Part shown: positions 33,201 to 46,467 of the stretch, one piece after another
Numbering within the stretch: the stretch's first letter is position 1
How the letters are laid out: each line of letters begins with the position of its first letter
Source: Petunia secreta
Taxonomy: Eukaryota > Streptophyta > Magnoliopsida > Solanales > Solanaceae
Direction: 5' to 3'
DNA length: 64,000 nucleotides
Assembly: GCA_029990175.1 (NCBI GenBank)
Contig: JARKIP010000740.1
Coordinates: 62,001-126,000, forward strand
The notes under the pieces: generated by a model
Database searches by the model: none
What the model was told of the DNA's origin: nothing
What the model saw: the letters and a program-made list of their open reading frames with translations, nothing else
Position numbers and translations under genes: made by a program

Positions 33201-35627
33201 TGGGATGAATCTACTCTGCATATTAAGAACCTCCACAAATTCTTCAGTATCTTCATCCTTCAGGATATCATCATCATCACATAAGAGTGCCCTTTCCAAA
33301 GAATCAACATTAGAAGACAAGAATGACCTCTCATCAGCAGTCAACTCATCATCTATTACCTTTACCATGGACAACTCTTCATAATGAGAAGGAAGCTGGG
33401 TAGCTCTGAACACATTAAACACAGCTTCTTCCCCATTTACCTTCATGATCATCTTGCCAGCTCTGACTCTAATAACAGCATCAGCAGTAGCCAAAAATCC
33501 TCTTCCCAAGATGAGAGGAACCTCAGGATCAGCTTCATAATCAAGAATAATAAAATCAACGGGTAATATGAACTGACCCACCTGTACAAGCACATCCTCA
33601 ATAACCCCCTCAGGGCATGTCAAAGATCTATCAGCAAGCTGCAGGGTCACAGTAGTGGGTCGTGGCTCACCCAGGCCTAGCTTCCTAAAAACTGAAGAAG
33701 GCATCAAATTCACACTAGCACCCAAATCACATAAAGCACGACCAACCTCATGTTCCCCAATTTTCAAAGGGATGGTAAAACTGCCCGGGTCCTTTAATTT
33801 CTGCGGAAGCTTGCTTCTAACTCTGGAACTGCACTCCTCAGTAAGTGCAACTGTCTCAAACTCAGTCAATCTTCTCTTGTTAGCAACAATATCCTTGATG
33901 TATTTAGCATATTTGGGAACATCCCGCAAAAGCTCCACCAAAGGAATATTTACCTGAATTTGACTCAATATCTCCAAAAATTTCTTGCATGCTGCATCAA
34001 CTTTCTGCTTCTGAAGTCTCTGCGGGAAAGGTGGTGGTGGTCTCACAATAGCAGACTCGGGCTGCTTTTCGATTACCTTTTCTGCTTCTTTTTCCACCTC
34101 CCTATCAACATTTGGCTCTAACTCACCAACAGGCTTCTTTGGCTTTGGGGGAACTTCCTCCAGTGCTCTTCCATTCCTCAAAGTCACTGCTTGCACAAAT
34201 TCTCTAGGATTCTTCTCTGTATCACTCGGTAAAGCACCCCGAGGTCTATTATTTTGTGCTCCAGCAAGCTGCCCCAATTGTCTTTCAAGATCTTTCTGTG
34301 CATTGCTCAAATCTTTTATTGTTTGTGCCTGAGATGCTGACTCATCAATGAGCTTTTGCTGCCCTGCAAGAATTTTCTTGAGCATATCCTCCATAGTATT
34401 AGACTGCTGTGGCTGAGCTTGAGACTGTGATCCCTGCTGTGGTGCATTGTTTTGAGTAAATTGGGCTCTCTCATTACCCTGAAACTGCTCACGGGTATCC
34501 CTCCAAGAAAAATTTGGGTGATTACGCCAACCCGTGTTATAATTATTACCATACTGATTTCGGTTTTGGCCCTGTGATCTGTTCTGATTACCCACATAAT
34601 ACACTGATTCTGGGTTAGAGGGACAAACCTCAGTGCTATGATCCTCACCACATACCTCACAAAAGGCCTGAACTTGCTGCACTGGAGCTGGTTGTGGCTT
34701 TGCTTGGAGAGCCAGCTTGCTGATTTGATTGGAAATTGCATCCATCTTCGCTCGCAACTCTGTGATTCCATCTAGTTGAAGTACCCCAGCAGCTTTCTGT
34801 GTAGCCGCTCTGCTAGCCCCCTCACTAAATATATTAGCTCTGCCATCACCCTGCCAATCAGGATTGCTCTGTGAAAACTTATCAAGTAAGTCATAGATCT
34901 GTTCAAAATTTAAGGCCAGCACTTGGCCTCCAGCAGCAGCATCAACCACAATCTTAGTCTGTTGATTCAATCCCTCAACAAAAGTGTGTGCAATAACCTC
35001 ATTAGTTTGATTGTGGTGAGGACAATCTCTCAATAACGCTTTAAATCTCTCCCAGGCTGCATATAATGATTCGCCTTCAAACTGCCTGAAGGACAAAATT
35101 GCACTCCTCAACCTGGCCGTCTTAGCCGACGGATAAAACTTAGCCAAGAATTTCTTAGCTAAATCCTCCCAAGTAGTGATAGACCCAGGCTTTTCAGCCT
35201 TTAACCACTTCCTTGCTGTCCCAATCAATGAAAATGGGAACAAAGTCATTCGCACATAATCAGTAGGCACACCTGTCGGTGTATAAGTATCACTGATCTC
35301 CAGAAAGTTCTGCAAGTGTTGCTGCGGATCTTCATGCAGGAATCCACTATATTGCCCCGTCACATGCAGCAACTGAATCATGCCGGGCTTGATCTCAAAG
35401 TTCCCAGTAATAGCAGGCTTCACAATACTTGACTCTACTCCTTTCAGACTAGGAAGAGCCACATCTCGCACTGCTACTGTTTGTTCTTCAGCCATTTCAA
35501 CAGGAAGGGATGCAAGTACGATTGCTAATGCTTCTCGATCCCTCGCTTCTTTCCTTGTCTTCCTCAAGGTTCTTTCAGGCTCGGGATCAAAAGGTGCGAG
35601 TGATTCGTCCTTTTTGTTCCTTTGCAT
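30225..35627 (-). pseudogene. Athila gag-pol polyprotein, one frame with two in-frame stops
   Basis: A single minus-strand frame of 1801 codons including its terminal stop, interrupted by TGA at 33195-33197 and TAG at 32883-32885. In order: gag core (about 35300-34900, ITTWEDLAKKFLAKFYPSAK); a short zinc knuckle (CEVCGEDHSTEVC, about 34670); protease with the Athila-type DLGA active site (LCDLGASVNLMP, about 33740); RT (CIDYRKLNKATRKDHFPLPF; catalytic FMDD near 32385); RNase H (LMCDASDNAIGAVLG); integrase (zinc finger ending CDRCQ; DFMGPF, ISDEGTHF, GQVEVSNKEI); C-terminal domain. The polyprotein makes the virus-like particle, copies the RNA and integrates the cDNA. The second stop is one CAG-to-TAG change away from the family pattern QRRLNP; the first lies between protease and RT. 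No frameshift was found, so decay is minimal. Confidence 0.9.
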
Positions 35628-35725
35628 TCAAAACCTATTGCCTGAAACAGCACAAGAAACTCAACAAAAAATTAAACCTGAATAGCAATTAAGTAATTGT
35701 TCAAAAGTAATTAGTCCGTAATTAG

Positions 35726-35743
35726 TCCCCGGCAGCGGCGCCA
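35726..35743 (-). other. Athila primer-binding site (tRNA-Asp type)
   Basis: Minus-strand TGGCGCCGCTGCCGGGGA lies six bases inside the 5' LTR. It is complementary to the 3' end of plant tRNA-Asp with one mismatch. The tRNA-Asp PBS is an established Athila trait. Confidence 0.9.
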
Positions 35744-35749
35744 AAAACT

Positions 35750-37102
35750 TGTTGCTCCCAAACGCACACGCAAGTATACGCGGTCGCCAAGTAATAAAGT
35801 GACAGAGTCGAGTATCGTTCCCACGAGGACTATGCAGACTAGTGCTTAATAAACAATTCCTGAACAAACTATCCAGGGGTCTTTTTCCAACGATTGTAAG
35901 AGTTTTTATACTAAAGTGCAGTAATTAAAGTGCTGGAATGTAATCAAGCAATGGGGCAAAACTTTGGTTGTTAACAATATCAAGGGGGCGATCCAGGGTT
36001 AGAATTACGAACAATCCAGTTGATGTCTTCAATTGATTTCACTTCTTAAATCCCAGGTTACTAACTGACAGGTTGATTGTAATTATGAAAACCTTTCAGT
36101 TCTTCACAATCTATGCAAGCTACTCTAATCCCTGTATGTCTACGGGTTAAATCACATGCACGCATTAACGATCCTGTAATTAGTTAAACTAGGCAAGCAA
36201 GTATATGTCTATCCTACCCGCGAATTGATTCCCCGATGCCCGGGTTCACAAACTAGTTCTATTCTTCCTTATTACGTAATTAGGTTCTCTCTTTCAAGTT
36301 CAACCCAAAAACCATAGATGATGTATAACTATTGAGCTCTAACAATTATACAAGTTAAATCAAGGAAGAATAAGTAACCCGTTATGGGATTCAATCAATG
36401 GAAATCAATCTTCAACAATCAACTTTCATGTAAACTCTAACCCCAGAACGTTAGGAAATTAGCCACACATATTCATAATCACAAGGCAAAGATTTGGTGT
36501 AATAATGAAATAATTGATGTAATAGATGAAAGATTTCGGAATAACCCTTGTTCAATGAAGTGTGTAGCTCTCAATATTGCTCCAAAGTCAAGAACTCCTT
36601 ACAAAAACTAAGTAATAAACTATTTATATTGTTTCCAAACCCTTGTAAATAAGTTAAACCCAAAACTAGAAGGAATAGGAAGTAAAATCGCGCATAAGGG
36701 GCGCTATAACGGGCGCCCCGCGCCCCGAAAAGCGTGCAACCAACCAGAACACGCCTCCAGGCTTCGTGCCTTTGGCCTGCGACGCGCCTGGCAACGCGCA
36801 GACCTCCTCGCGCTATGGCTGGCGCGGCGCGGAGGCTGCAGCGCCAGGCCAGAATTTGCTCTTTTCGCTCCAAAACTCAGCTTGTGTCGTGCCTTTGTGT
36901 GCTCGATCCAATCTTCAATCATCATCCAATCAATTCATGCTCAATCAAGCTTCGAAACGCTCCAAATGTATCGCGTAACGACCTACACACGAACAACATG
37001 ACATCAGCGTAAAACCATATTCACAAGCCACCAAACAAGTGCAAAACAAGCTCAAATGTGCGGAAATATTAAGGAAAAGTAGGCATAAAATGCCGAACAT
37101 CA
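35750..37102 (-). repeat. Athila 5' LTR (right)
   Basis: 1353 bases, same ends as the left LTR. It acts as promoter LTR for the minus-strand element. The differences from the left LTR that I could see are concentrated in and near the GC-rich island (about 36690-36850) and at its minus-strand 5' end. Confidence 0.95.
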
Positions 37103-37107
37103 GTAAT
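37103..37107. other. Target-site duplication GTAAT, right
   Basis: Follows the Athila terminal CA. After it, the Ogre sequence CTTTGATGTAATGCGAAC resumes exactly as in copy C1 at 53634. Confidence 0.95.
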
Positions 37108-39631
37108 CTTTGATGTAATGCGAACTACGCGTGACCTGAGTCCCAAGGCGGGATACGTAGTAACTCACATAGAGTTTGGTTGCTTTGATATAAGAATTTC
37201 CCCTATTCCCTCTTTTGTGTAAGTTTGAACTACTTCTGACCTGATTCCTGGAATGGCAATAGGATAAGTAGGCAATCCCCGTCGGATTCGGTCAAAATAT
37301 TGTAACACTTTAGGCTTGTTTATCTTTTGTGATGTAATGCCGAACTATGCATCTGGGCAGATGTGTGGATTTTCCAATTCAGATACGGTTTCGTACTTAG
37401 ATTGTCATACTCTCCCAAAAAAATCGTTATGTAAGCAGAACTACGCATGGTCTGATTCCCGTGGAGGGATACGTAGGCGCTCTTAACGGGCTCGACTCTA
37501 TAATATTAAAATTTTCAGTCTCCCCTAAGGCAAGCAACTGGGGCAAATTTTGCAAAATGAGTTGAAGATTTGGAAGTTCATAACTGGGGCAGATATTTGC
37601 AAGAATTGGTTTGCTTATCAAAGGATGAAGCGGCAAAGTTCTAAAAGTATTCAAGATTAGCACAAGTTGCAATACAATGGACGTTCACTTTGTTTCAGGA
37701 TATGTCATGAGTTTGAGTTAAAGCAAGAATTTTAAATGCATTATAAACTTTTCATTTGCATATCAATAATTACTTGCTTACTATTTTATTGAATTACTTT
37801 ATTTTGCCTCTATCTTAAGATGAGTTATACTATTGAGTTCATAAACCAAGTTTCCGAGGATGGTTTTCAAAGCCCAAGTCTCACGAAGAAAAGGAAGCAA
37901 TAGCAGCAAATTCAAGATGAATCAGCACAAATCAGACACCCCTCCCCAAAACTAACAAATTTTTCTTTGAGAGCAGGAACCTGAAAGCTTGCAATGGAAG
38001 GATCATTCGCACTATGGATGAATAATTTATTGAACGCGCATTCAAAGAATTGAACGTCAGATTCAATATGAACTGAAGAGAGCATTCAAAACTTTGAACC
38101 ACTATCCATACAAGCAACACCAATCAAGTTGTCAATGCAAATGATTTGGTTTGACAGATCATTCAAATTTACTCTTGCGGCATCTAAGCATCACATTGGA
38201 TTATTGCCGAGAAGGCGGCGCTTTTCTATTCTCGAATCTTAACATTGTTATAGAATTTACCTCGTGATATTGATAGACAAACCGGCTGAAACACCGCTTT
38301 CGGAGTGTTTCGCGATGTCGGTTGTCTTGCAATACTGACATTTTATATTTAAAATTTATTGATAGTTTAAGACAAGTCGGCTGGAACGCCGCTTTCGGAG
38401 TGTTTCGCGATGTCGGTTGTCTTGCAATATTGGCATTTTATATTTAAAATTTATTGATAGTTTAAGAAAAGTCGGCTGGAACACCGCTTTCGGAGTGTTT
38501 CGCGATGTCGGTTGTCTTGCAATATTGGCATTTTTATATTTAAAATTTATTGATAGTTTAAGACAAGTCGGCTGGAACACCACTTTCGGAGTGTTTCGCG
38601 ATGTCGGTTGTCTTGCAATATTGGCATTTATTGATAGTTTAAGACAAGTCGGCTGGAACACCGCTTTCGGAGTGTTTCGCGATGTCGGTTGTCTCGCAAC
38701 ATTGGCATTTTATATTTAAAATAGATTGATAGTTTAAGACAAGTCGGCTGAAGCACCATTTTCGGAGTGTTTCGCGATGTCGGTTGTCTTGCAATGTTGG
38801 CGTGTTATGTTTAAAGTAGATTGATAGTTTAAGGCAAGTCGGCTGGAGCACCACTTTCGGAGTGCTTCGCAATGTCGGTTGTCTTGCAATATTGACATAT
38901 TGTATTTGAAATACATGATTCGGCTTGAGACATTATGTCTTGTTAGTCAAACTTATCTTATGAAAGCCTTGCATTTTACAATTCATTTTCGCTTTACTTA
39001 TTGTCTTACTTTACTGTTTCAGAATAATGATCAGCCTAGAGGTTCTCCGGGCGGAGCATCTCGTCAGTTGATCGAGAGAAGAACTTATTGAGCGTCACAA
39101 CCAGCATTTACAATTTTATATTATCCCTTTATTTATTCCTTATTTCAATTATTATAGTTTATTAGCAGTTGCTCGCTTACCGTTTGTTAAGTCTTTATAG
39201 AATTTTAGCGGCATCGCAGCAGCATTTGGAGCATAACGTGGAACTTTTCTTAGCAGTGAACTGCGGCAATCGTAGATATGAGCTAAACTCGTCAACGAGG
39301 ATCTGAAGAATCGCACTCGAACAAGCAAGTTTTACCTAATCTTTCATTTCAGATTAGGCGTCAGTTTGAATTCGTTCCTATTCGTGCGTCCTTTCTTTTG
39401 TCAATCGTGCGAGTCTTCGTTTCTAAGTATCGTCGAACTACATATGGCCTAACTCTCTTTCAGCCCGAGATATGTAGGCAAGTCGAAAACCGGAGTTCGG
39501 CCATGCCCATAAGCCTCGCCGTTTGGTCCATGGAATAAGAAGTCCTTGACTTTATCGTGACAAAATTGGCTTTATGTCAACTTCTTTACCCTGAAAACTC
39601 TTTCATCCTTTTCCGGGTAAAGAGGGGCACC
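37108..39631 (+). mobile_element. 3' internal region of Ogre copy C2
   Basis: Continuation of C2 after the Athila insertion, matching 53634-56462 of C1. Contains no credible gene. It carries the 7-unit tandem array (38270-38905) and ends in the purine-rich AAAGAGGGGCACC immediately before the LTR at 39632, which is the polypurine tract. Confidence 0.9.
38270..38905 (+). repeat. Ogre 3' tandem array, 7 units of about 80-95 bp (C2)
   Basis: Each unit contains a GTCGGCTGGAACACCGCTTT-type core, TCGGAGTGTTTCGCGATGTC, and TTGTCTTGCAATATTGGCAT with an AT-rich tail; cores at about 38280, 38376, 38470, 38567, 38648, 38743 and 38837. Units vary in the AT-rich tail (one lacks it). Open frames on both strands through this array are repeat artefacts. 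Confidence 0.9.
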
Positions 39632-42600
39632 TGTTGACACCCAATTTCGTCCCAAGATTTAATTAGCGGCTAAATTATTTAAATGAGAATCAATTATGAA
39701 AATAAAATTAAAATTAGATTTAGATAATTAAAATTATTTGAATTGAGTTCAAATTAATCAAATTTAATTAAAGTAAATTAACTAATTTCAAAAGAAGGTT
39801 AATTTCGTTCAAAGTCCTAGAGATTTTCCTACCCGTGCAACATCCCTATCTTAATTCAATTTAACTTAAAAATGGGCTAAATGTGCAAGCCCATGCAATC
39901 CCAGCCTACCCATGCAAGCAATATATATAACATATAATACATTGTATATCAGTTCCCTTTTCAGCTCCCAATCCCGCGACCCGTTTCCCCGCGACCCGCG
40001 ACCCGTTTCTCATTTCAAACCCGCGCCATTGTTGTCCCTTCCGTACAGCTTGATGTGCTGGACGAATGGCACGGATCCAGGCGTATATTCTTGAAGCTTC
40101 ACTAAGACACAGCTGTGCTAAATCTGGAGCGTTCATTTCAAATTCAAGTCATCTTGGGTCGTTGATCCATTTTCCTTAGAGATAAGGACGAGAGGGGCTC
40201 TGATTTGACCCTCTCACCCTTATCTCATGAGGGGAGGGATCAAAAAAGGAAGGGCAATTTGGATTTTTGGAGCCCAAGGTAAACCCTAAATTCTCCTATA
40301 TATTAAGCGTTTTGGTAGGGGTTTAAGGGGGTTCTGATCTTTACATATAAAAAAACGGCAGTATAAAATATTTGAGAGTTCAACTTTTCTTGAAAAAAAT
40401 ATACAAATAGGGTTCTGTTTCTCCTGGTTTTATTCCTGGTGCTTAGCTGTTATTATCGCTACACCGTTGTCGTCGTCTTCAAAGTTCGGGTCGATAACTT
40501 CAATTTTTTTGCCTTAGTCGCTGCTCGAAAACAGGTGAGGTTTTACTGTTCTCCTTGCTTCTTTGTGCTAATATTCTGCGTGAAATGTGATAAGTGAATA
40601 CGGTTAAATTTTATAAGTTTGTGACTTCCTTTCATATGAATATGAACCTGCAGTTTGTTAAGGTTGAGTCTTTGTTTAAACTTGACAAAGAATGCTTCTT
40701 TAAGTTTAAAATCAACAACTTTATGTATGCTTGAAACTGATTAGCTTAAAATCTGGTTCCTTCAGTTTTGAGTTGATAAATTGGCATAAAAACCACTTGT
40801 TAACTTCTTTGCTGCATAAAGTCGATTCCTTGTGTATGAAAGGTTTGAGTCTGGAGTTCAGTCATCCCTAGCTATAGTTAGTTTAGAGTTCAAGTGTTCC
40901 TAGATTGATAAAACTAAATAAGCCTATCCCTTGGTGTCTTCAAGTTTCCCCTTAAATCTGTTTTTGCTTTAGAGTACTGGCTGGAATTTTCTAAAAGTGA
41001 TGAATGAAGTTCCTTTTTAATCATTTCTGGGTTGTCCAGTTCCTTGGTTCAAGTTTGGTGTATGTATTGAAGCTTGCCTAGTTTCCTTTTCAAGTTATCT
41101 GTGTGTGAGAGTGTATCTGCAGGTTGATTCTTGGTTATTTTCAGGTGTTTTTTGTGTAGGAAGTAGGAGTTAAAGGCATTCAGGCCTTGTTCTGGTAGCT
41201 TAGAAGTGTCGAGGGAGGAGTTGTTCAAGTGGTTCTTGCTATTGTAAGGTCTTGTTCAGGGGGGTTGTAGTGTATGTCAGTTTGTTTGTAATCTGTTTAG
41301 ACTTTCCTGTGAAGGAGTTGATGCAGAAGCTAGGTGTGCCAGTGTGTGTGTAGGTGTATGAGAGTGTGTCTTATGCAGAAGTGTGTGTGGTGCTGCAGGT
41401 TAGGAATGTACAGCAAAGGAGGTTAGTATCTGTGTGTGTATTGAGAGGTAGGTGCAGGGGTTTGTGTGTAAGTGAGGGATGTTGGGTGGCTGTCTGGATC
41501 CCTAGTTGTCTAAGTTAGTCCAGGGAGTTAGTTTTCAGTTTGCAGAGGGATTTGTAGGTGTTGGTTTCAGTTTTGGTTCCCTGTTTTTGTCTAAAGTGTT
41601 TTGTGAAATGTAGAGCAGGGTGGAGGTGTAGGTTGATCTGGGAGGTTTTTGTAGTTGGTTCTCAGTTGGCCAAGCTTGTTTCTGATTGCAGTTAGGTAGC
41701 TTTAGGTGTTGTCTGGATGTTCCTGTGAGCTTGTAAAGGGTGTAGGTAGTTGGAGAGAGTAGATAGGTGTTTTCAGGTTATTGGAGAAGGGGTCAGGAGT
41801 ATGCGAGGTTCATTTGTTTGTGGGTTATTGAGTAAGTTGTGCTTTATGGTGAATCTGTTACTGAGTGTTAATGGTTAGCTTCATCTGTATTGTCTTTTTT
41901 TCTTGTTACTGCACATTCCCTGGGCATTGGTTCTATGGTGTAGCTTTGTTAGCTCTTATTCCCTAAATGTCTAAGATCAGCTGTTAGTACCTATTTTTCT
42001 CTTGCTCCAATCTTTGTTCCTGATTCCTTGCATGTTCCATTTAGCTTTTGTTGTCCAAGATCATCGACCCTACTTCTGTTATCTTAAAACATTGTTTCTG
42101 CAGCATCTGCTTCATAATGAAGCTTTAAGTTCTGGTTAATTGGTATGAATATTAAGATTATAGATGTGGTTTCTACTTTTAGACATGAAACTGTTTTCTC
42201 TCCCTTACTTTGACATATCCTGGATATGTAATTTGTCAATGTTGTCATGAAGCCTTATTATGTTCTGTATGGATTTACTATGGTCTGTATATGCTCTAGA
42301 ATGGCCCCCCTTCTTTAAGAAAGCCTTGGATGGTTTAAGACATAAATTGTATTTATGTTTCTTGGCTGCAAGTTAAATCTCATATTCCTGTTTTGACTCC
42401 TTTAGATACTGACTTCATAAGTTTAGCCGATTATATGTGTTTTTGCTTACTTGATTCGAAAAATTCTCCTTTAAAGTGTTTTGCTAATTCCTTATCTTCT
42501 ATTTTTTGCATAAACCCCTTGGGAGCGAGTTTGATTAACTCACAAGTTGGGATGGTTTGTATTTACGATGGCGTTGCATTGAAGTCATTGGGGTCGAGTC

Positions 42601-43122
42601 CGGGCTCAAGATTCAAGAAGTGAAGAGAAGAAATTTAAAATGCTTTGTTGAGCCGCTTAATATAACTTAGGCTCATGGGCATATTGTAAAAATAAAAGTA
42701 GTCATTCAGTCCGCAATCTCCGGGTTCTACTTTCTAAACTCCCACTTTCCCGTTCCATTTAGAAAGCATGTTTTAGGAAGCCCTTAAACCGGACTAGGAT
42801 TTACATGTTAGAAACTTGGTAGGATAGTCGCTTTATTGAATTGATAACTTATTGCATGTTTAGAATGATTATATAATTGCTTATCCCGTTTTTTTGGGAC
42901 TCGCCAATTAGTTTAAGTTAATAGTAATCTAAGGATAATTATCGAGTGCAAAAGAAATTAAAATTTAATCAAATTATACATCCTATCTATCATTTATATT
43001 TACGTGTTCATTTATTCATTAATCTGATTAATTATGCGATATTTATTTATCTATTTATTTAATTAATTTTATTTATTTAATTTAATTAATCATTTATTTA
43101 TTTATTTATTTCAGTTAATCAT

Positions 43123-43154
<32 letters not shown>

Positions 43155-43796
43155 TAATAATTATTTATTTATTCACTTATTTATTTCAATTATTATCAAT
43201 TTATTCTTTATTTAATTAAATTAATATAAAATGTTAATTTATTTAATTAAGTTATTTATTTATTTATCCATTTGCTTAAGTGATCAATTAATCAATTATT
43301 TATCTAATTAGTTACTTAGAGTATTTTATTTTATTTATATTATTTATTTAATTATCCTTTTTTATTTAATCAACTAATCAATCAACCATGTTGTAATTCA
43401 TCCATTTATTTAATTTTAAGATTTCATCATCTATTTTATATAAGTATCGGCGTAATCTAAACCCTTATCTTATTTATACTATCCTTAGTTAAATTAATTC
43501 TACTATCCTTAACAAATTCGTGAAAACCGCCGGATTAACCGCATTTAGCGGATTTTCGAAAGTGCTCCCGCAAGGGACCTTCTTTCGAATTTAATAGAAC
43601 CACTTACCTAAGAATCTCTGATTTTAATTTAATTTCCTTTAAATAAAGAATAAATTGCACTCTTTAGTTAACTTAGGTTCCTAATAATCCTTAAATTAGG
43701 TGGCGACTCCAAAGAAACCCTTTGGAATCCCATTTTGTTGAAATATACCCGAAACCTATCTTTTCTTAAAGAAAGGGTAATTTTTGGGGTTCAACA
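39632..43796 (+). repeat. Ogre LTR shared by C2 (3') and C1 (5')
   Basis: 4165 bases, from TGTTGACACCCAATTTCGTC to GGGGTTCAACA. Preceded by a PPT (so it is the 3' LTR of C2) and followed by a PBS (so it is the 5' LTR of C1). A candidate TATA box CTATATATTA lies at 40296-40305. It also contains a GT-rich part (about 41100-41800) and an ATTT/TTTA microsatellite (43040-43200). About one difference per 100 bases from the LTR at 56463 by eye. Very long LTRs are an Ogre trait. Confidence 0.95.
43040..43260. repeat. ATTT/TTTA-rich microsatellite in Ogre LTR
   Basis: Irregular (ATTT)n runs broken by AATTAA motifs. The equivalent stretch in the second LTR is at 59870-60060 and is slightly shorter. 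Confidence 0.85.
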
Positions 43797-43799
43797 GCG

Positions 43800-43817
43800 T
43801 GGCGACTCCGCTGGGGA
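43800..43817 (+). other. Ogre primer-binding site (tRNA-Arg type)
   Basis: TGGCGACTCCGCTGGGGA begins three bases after the LTR end. It is complementary to most of the 3' end of a plant tRNA-Arg, the primer established for Ogre elements. Confidence 0.85.
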
Positions 43818-44449
43818 ATAGCAAATGGTTCTAACCAAAAGGCTTTCACGAATTTGTTTGATTGTATTGTTTGAAATCGTATGTTGATACTAGTATGTGT
43901 AGCTTATTTCGTTATTGTGTTTGTATGTTGAAACTAGTATGATTATATCTATTGTTTATTTGCAAGCATGCCTAGTTAATTTAGTTGATTGTTTGTATAT
44001 CACAAAAAGCATGTCATCACACTTTATGTGCGCACATATTAAACTGGCATTCCGTTCATATTTCCCTCACTCCTGGGAGCTTCTTCATGGTTACTTATAT
44101 CCGCGAGGTGTATGCATATACACCCGCAATTCACAAAAAACCCTTTGAGAAAGAGTGTGCGTACCTGCGGGGTGAGCGGATAGTTTTACTACCGCGTGAC
44201 CGCTTGCCACTCAAAACAGCCTTGTGTCTAGTGAACCCACTAGGAACATGCATGCATAAACCATAGTTTGGACCCGGTCCTTGGTACCGCCTCCATAGTT
44301 GGGAAACCCGCCTTTTTTCGTTGACGGGTTTTAACACCCAACAACGGTGCATATTATGTATTTATATGATAACGAAACTCAGAGTCCAAACCAAGTTTTG
44401 CAATGAATGGGGTTTAGAACATTTTGTCATTGGCTTTGTAGGTCAAAAG
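43818..44449 (+). other. Ogre leader between PBS and ORF1
   Basis: About 630 bases with no convincing gene. The frame of ORF1 is open upstream to 44321, but the residues there look random. Confidence 0.6.
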
Positions 44450-45832
44450 ATGTCAGAATTTAAGAATGTCCAAATGGTTGTTAAGGTTCCTGAGAAATTG
44501 AAAGAATGGTGGAGGAACATGAAACAAGATGACAAACGAGAGGCAGGATGGGTTGAGAAGAAGTTGGGGAACTTGATCCATTTGTTGGAGATTCCATCTG
44601 ATCGCCACTTGATTCAGACACTCTTGCCTTTCTGGAGCTATTCGAGGGCCGTTTTTCGATTTAAGGATTTTGAGCTTACACCGACCTTAGAGGAAATGGC
44701 CGACCTTACCGGGCTGCCTTTGAAGGGTCGGGAGATGATCATTCCAAGGAAACAAGGAGGGAGGCATTTCTTAGATGATTTGGGGTTATATAACAACAAG
44801 AAGTTGGGATGCTTTGCAAATGAATGGGTTTCTTTAGACTATCTTTATGAGAGGTTTGCACTTGGGGACAGTCACGCTGTCCATATTCGGGAATTTGCTT
44901 GTTCTTTGGATACCTGGAAGAAAAGGCGTTTCACCGCCTTTGTCATTTACTTCTTTGGAACTCTGATCTTTCCGCGGGAAGAAGGGAAGATTAGCACCAG
45001 CATTGGTTCAGTGGTCCGTATTTTGTTTGAAGGGATTGATAACAAAGAAGTCACTGTGGTCCCAATGATTCTGGCAGAAATGCTTAGAGCTCTAACTAAC
45101 TGCAGAAAAAAGGGCAAGAGGTATTTTGAGGGCTCAAATCTACTTCTTCAACTATGGGCCATGGAACACCTTTTTAATCGAAAACCCATGGTGGACATAG
45201 TCTTATGCGGGGGCAACCCAATCAGAAGCTATCAAGAACGGGTACTTGAAAAGTTTGTTGCACCAGTGGGCCTTAATGATTAGTTTCGATACTTAGCCGA
45301 GCTTGAAGAAGACCATATTTTGTGGAAAGTGTGGTGGCTTGCAATCAAGGAGGGCGTTTATCTTAGATCTAAGGAGAAGTATTACATCGAGCTCATCGGG
45401 TTGACGGGCCTTTATCACTATGCGCCTTTAAGAGTCCTTCGTCAGTTTGGGATAGAACAAGTCATACCTCTCACGGCATATACGAGATCCTATGAAATTG
45501 AATTTGGCAAGGAAGTAAAAGTTCCAAGGGTCGGAGAAATTTTCAAAGATTGGGATAGAATGATGAACCAACGCGCTAGTTTTCATCCGGCAGGCCGGAC
45601 TCCTGAATACTATGCCTGGATCAAGGAAGACAATGCCATCACTCCTAGTCCAGCAGGAAAAGAAGGTTTAGAAGATGTAGATATGACATATGGGATGAAG
45701 GTCAAGCTTAGCTCCATCACTTTTACTCCTTATGAGTGGAGCTTCATGGAAGAAGTTGTAGAGACTGTGAAACGAGCCAAGATTGATCCAAACCAAGCTA
45801 GCACTTCAGCTTCAGCACTTCCTCCAGTTTGA
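44450..45832 (+). pseudogene. Ogre ORF1 (plant mobile domain-like), one in-frame stop
   Basis: An ORF upstream of gag is a defining Ogre feature. I start it at the ATG at 44450 (AAAAGATGTC; MSEFKNV) rather than the in-frame start at 44321, because family-like sequence begins there. The frame continues to 45832 with a single TAG at 45281-45283. Motifs include LIQTLLPFWSYSRAVFRFKD, ELTPTLEEMADLTGLPLKGR and KKRRFTAFVIYFFGTLIFP, typical of the aminotransferase-like/plant mobile domain group (DUF7745-like) in plant transposons. Function in the retrotransposon cycle is not established. Both halves on either side of the stop remain alignable in frame, so decay is slight. Confidence 0.8.

Positions 45833-46467
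<635 letters not shown>

Larger units (their letters stand above)
24524..37102 (-). mobile_element. Athila-lineage Ty3/gypsy retrotransposon, near-intact, inserted in Ogre C2
   Basis: 12,579 bases bounded by LTRs of 1365 (left, 3') and 1353 (right, 5') bases and by GTAAT duplications. Minus-strand order: 5' LTR, tRNA-Asp-type PBS, gag-protease-RT-RNaseH-integrase in one frame with two stops, GC-rich spacer, a 3' ORF, long non-coding part, PPT, 3' LTR. LTRs differ, by my count, at about seven bases and one 12-base repeat-unit indel. This implies a recent insertion, younger than the Ogre copy it interrupts. The PBS, the gag-pol motifs and the extra 3' ORF place it in Athila. Confidence 0.95.

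Noticed and set aside
24524..37102. Endogenous pararetrovirus or true virus instead of a retrotransposon
   Set aside because: LTRs, 5-bp duplication, integrase and gypsy domain order show an LTR retrotransposon; pararetroviruses lack LTRs and integrase.
38356..38872. ORFs through the Ogre tandem arrays (and 55223-55747)
   Set aside because: Open frames created by the repeat period; both strands open equally.
42393..42623. Host gene in the Ogre LTR (76-codon ORF, also 59224-59454)
   Set aside because: Present in both LTR copies, short, no domain; probably chance, though equal preservation reflects only recent copying.
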